From Halomonas sp. JB37 (GTDB lineage: Bacteria > Pseudomonadota > Gammaproteobacteria > Pseudomonadales > Halomonadaceae), in NCBI RefSeq assembly GCF_002332255.1, contig NZ_NRGW01000001.1:372001-436000 (forward strand): a stretch of DNA of 64,000 bases, written 5' to 3'. Shown here piece by piece: positions 62,032 to 64,000 of the stretch; the stretch's first letter is position 1, and the number at the start of each line of letters is the position of its first letter. The notes under the pieces are model-generated. The model had not been told where the DNA came from and made no database searches. It worked only from the letters and a program-made list of their open reading frames with translations. The position numbers were made by a program, and so were the translations under genes.

Positions 62032-63498
62032 ATGAAATCACCAAACGTCCTCGCAACTCGGCTTTATGCTAGCCGGGTCGCTTGGCTGTTGCTCGCCTGC
62101 ACTCTTCTGATCTTTCCTTCTCTTTCTTATGCCGCCGCCGGGTCGCTTAATCTTACGGCTTCAATTGCCGGTATCTCTTCTGTCCTGATCTTCGTGCTTG
62201 CTTATGCGTTGGTGATGAGTGAAGAGCTACTGCATATGCGCAAGTCTAAGCCTGTGTTAGTTGCTGCAGGCCTTATTTGGGCGATAGTCGCTTGGGTCTA
62301 TGTGCAAGCGGGTATGCCGGAAGAAGCGGAAACGGCTTTCCGTGAAACGCTGCTTGAATACACCGAGCTGCTTTTGTTTTTGCTGGTCGCGATGACATAT
62401 ATCAATGCCATGGAAGAGCGACGTATTTTTGATGCGCTGCGTTCTTGGCTAGTGCGCAAAGGTTTCAGCTATCGCAGCTTATTTTGGATTACTGGGGTAA
62501 TGGCCTTTGGTATTTCAGCCATTGCTAACAACATGACCACGGCGATGTTGATGTGCGCCGTGGTGCTGAAAGTAGCCGAGGGCGATAATAAATTTATCAG
62601 CCTGTGCTGTGTGAACGTAGTGGTTGCCTCCAATGCCGGCGGTGCCTTTAGTCCGTTTGGTGATATCACTACGCTGATGGTGTGGCAGGCAGGTCAGGTA
62701 CCGTTTGGCGGCTTTTTCGCGCTGTTGGTTCCTGCGCTGGTCAATTTCTTAGTACCTGCCGCCATTATGAATTTCTTTATTGTTAATCGTCAGCCCGCAG
62801 CGCTAAAAGAGAATGTGTGGCTCAAGCGGGGCTCACGGCGGATTATCGTGCTGTTTTTAATTACCGTCGCGATTTCGGTGTTGTGCCACTCTGTTTTGCA
62901 CCTACCGCCCGCCATGGGCATGATGTTTGGTCTGGGCCTTTTACAGTTCTTTGGCTATTACCTGCGACGCAGCCTGCCGCGTTCACTTGAGCGCAAGCGT
63001 GAGCGCTACTCCCGCCGAGGCGATTGGAAGAAGCTGGAACAGCTGGGTAGCGTGGTTCCGTTTGATATTTTCAGCCGTATCGCGCGCTCCGAGTGGGATA
63101 CGCTGCTGTTCTTCTACGGCGTGGTTATGTGCGTAGGTGGCTTGGGCTTTATGGGCTATCTCAGCCTGCTTTCTGAAACGCTCTACGGCAGCTGGAATCC
63201 GGTATGGGCTAACGTGGTATTAGGCCTTATTTCGGCGGTGGTGGATAACATACCGGTTATGTTTGCGGTTCTTTCGATGGCCCCGGATATGACGGAAGGC
63301 AACTGGCTGTTGATCACGCTGACAGCCGGTGTCGGGGGCAGCTTGCTCTCTATGGGTTCCGCGGCCGGTGTTGCGCTCATGGGTCAGGCGCGAGGTATTT
63401 ATACCTTTGCCGGGCACTTACGCTGGATGCCGGCCATTTTGCTGGGCTATATCGGCAGCATCGCGGCGCATCTATGGATTAATGCCTCCATGTTCTAG
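62032..63498 (+). CDS. nhaD: NhaD-type sodium/proton antiporter
   Basis: 488 residues, IT superfamily, about 12 membrane segments. The N terminus looks like a cleavable signal or first membrane segment ending SYAAAGS. The segments FGISAIANNMTTAMLMCAVVLK and NAGGAFSPFGDITTLMVWQAGQ are the conserved NhaD core, found in halophilic and alkaliphilic bacteria and in chloroplasts. It expels Na+ (or Li+) in exchange for protons, mainly at alkaline pH. Confidence 0.93.
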   Translation: MKSPNVLATRLYASRVAWLLLACTLLIFPSLSYAAAGSLNLTASIAGISSVLIFVLAYALVMSEELLHMRKSKPVLVAAGLIWAIVAWVYVQAGMPEEAETAFRETLLEYTELLLFLLVAMTYINAMEERRIFDALRSWLVRKGFSYRSLFWITGVMAFGISAIANNMTTAMLMCAVVLKVAEGDNKFISLCCVNVVVASNAGGAFSPFGDITTLMVWQAGQVPFGGFFALLVPALVNFLVPAAIMNFFIVNRQPAALKENVWLKRGSRRIIVLFLITVAISVLCHSVLHLPPAMGMMFGLGLLQFFGYYLRRSLPRSLERKRERYSRRGDWKKLEQLGSVVPFDIFSRIARSEWDTLLFFYGVVMCVGGLGFMGYLSLLSETLYGSWNPVWANVVLGLISAVVDNIPVMFAVLSMAPDMTEGNWLLITLTAGVGGSLLSMGSAAGVALMGQARGIYTFAGHLRWMPAILLGYIGSIAAHLWINASMF

Positions 63499-63540
63499 GC
63501 TATTACGAACCTAAACCGTATAAACGGGCCCTAAAAGCTA

Positions 63541-63580
63541 AACTGCCCCCTCATTGATAACACAATGAGGGGGCAGTTTT
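63541..63580 (+). terminator. Terminator after nhaD
   Basis: Perfect 16-bp stem AACTGCCCCCTCATTG and complement, 6-base loop, short T tract. It also separates nhaD from the convergent CBS-domain gene. Confidence 0.85.
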
Positions 63581-63684
63581 ATGAAAGTAACTTTATGAGA
63601 GCAATTTAATACACTTAACCCAGCACAACCCGTGTAAAAAAGTGAAATAAGCGGTATGGGTTACGCTTCAAAAGAGATCAATTT

Positions 63685-64000
63685 TTACAGATCATGGCCC
63701 GTGATAACTTGGCAAATTTCGGAAAAACTCTTTGCCATCGGGACGGGGTTAATGTCTTTACCCACGGCGTTCTGTATATCGCTTGCTGAGATAAGGCCGC
63801 GAATTCTCAGTTCTTGGTTATCGTTGAGCTCGGTAATCAATAGATGCTGATCGGTAAAGCTTTCCATCGATAGTACTAAGTCTTCAATCGTCAATGAGCC
63901 CAGCTGTGAAACGGGCATGGCGCTAAGCTTTTGCCAAGGTGTCATGATCATTTCAGCCGTGACTTCCTCGCGATTGAGATTGCGCTGTTGCATCGCAAGA
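63685..64000 (-). CDS. CBS-domain protein, 5' end outside the window
   Basis: The frame stays open to the right edge beyond the ATG at 63993, so the start is probably outside. The visible part ends one CBS-like region (MQQRNLNREEVTAEMIMTPWQKL) and carries a complete CBS domain with QHLLITELNDNQELRIRGLISASDIQNAVG. Probably a small stand-alone pair of CBS domains that senses adenosyl ligands. Convergent with nhaD. Confidence 0.65.
   Translation of the reverse strand, partial: LAMQQRNLNREEVTAEMIMTPWQKLSAMPVSQLGSLTIEDLVLSMESFTDQHLLITELNDNQELRIRGLISASDIQNAVGKDINPVPMAKSFSEICQVITGHDL

Overview
The window reads as the chromosomal origin region of a moderately halophilic gammaproteobacterium, most likely Halomonas or a close relative. 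This is inferred from the gene order (gyrB-recF-dnaN-dnaA / rpmH-rnpA-yidC-mnmE, and mnmG-rsmG-parA-parB-atpIBEFHAGDC), the NhaD-type sodium/proton antiporter, the protein sequences and a moderate G+C content. No rRNA, tRNA, CRISPR array or insertion sequence was recognised.

Region by region. 1-5140: lipopolysaccharide core genes (a truncated GT4 glycosyltransferase, a WaaE-type glycosyltransferase, an OpgB-like membrane transferase, waaF, hldD). 5250-10038: glyQ-glyS, a kinase-like gene broken by an amber stop, and gmhB, which belongs to the same heptose pathway as hldD/waaF. 10169-16516: gyrB, recF, dnaN and dnaA, all on the minus strand, with four parS-type ParB sites between 8327 and 13326. 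16517-17050: AT-rich dnaA/rpmH gap with DnaA boxes and divergent promoters. 17051-20925: rpmH, rnpA, yidC, mnmE.

21034-27956: a compact integrated element bounded by a perfect 25-bp direct repeat just downstream of mnmE. It carries a P4-type tyrosine integrase, an AlpA-type regulator, a small HTH protein, a PriCT-2/TOPRIM/DUF3987 primase-helicase and six small genes, all on the plus strand and mostly overlapping. It has no capsid, terminase, relaxase or conjugation genes, so it looks like a phage satellite or minimal integrative element. Three arrays of a GCTAC pentamer share the same 6-9-9 spacing; one lies upstream of int and an inverted pair lies just after the primase gene. They may be its replication or control sites.

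28039-36472: a minus-strand block (rlmJ, OmpA-like lipoprotein, hemW, rdgB, a secreted protein, hemL, thiD, hemJ, a ClC channel) with several heme-biosynthesis genes. 36679-40664: argC, erpA and a polar amino-acid ABC transporter. 40769-41256: a second origin-like region with about nine DnaA-box matches and a long AT-rich stretch directly upstream of mnmG, as in the E. coli-type oriC. 41257-52884: mnmG, rsmG, parA, parB and the complete F1Fo ATP synthase operon. 53046-64000: mgtE, a PAP2 phosphatase, a cation diffusion facilitator, uppP, apbE, glmU, glmS, nhaD and a truncated CBS-domain gene. uppP, glmU and glmS supply cell-wall precursors; nhaD handles sodium. Origin function, satellite function and regulatory sites are inferences from sequence pattern only.
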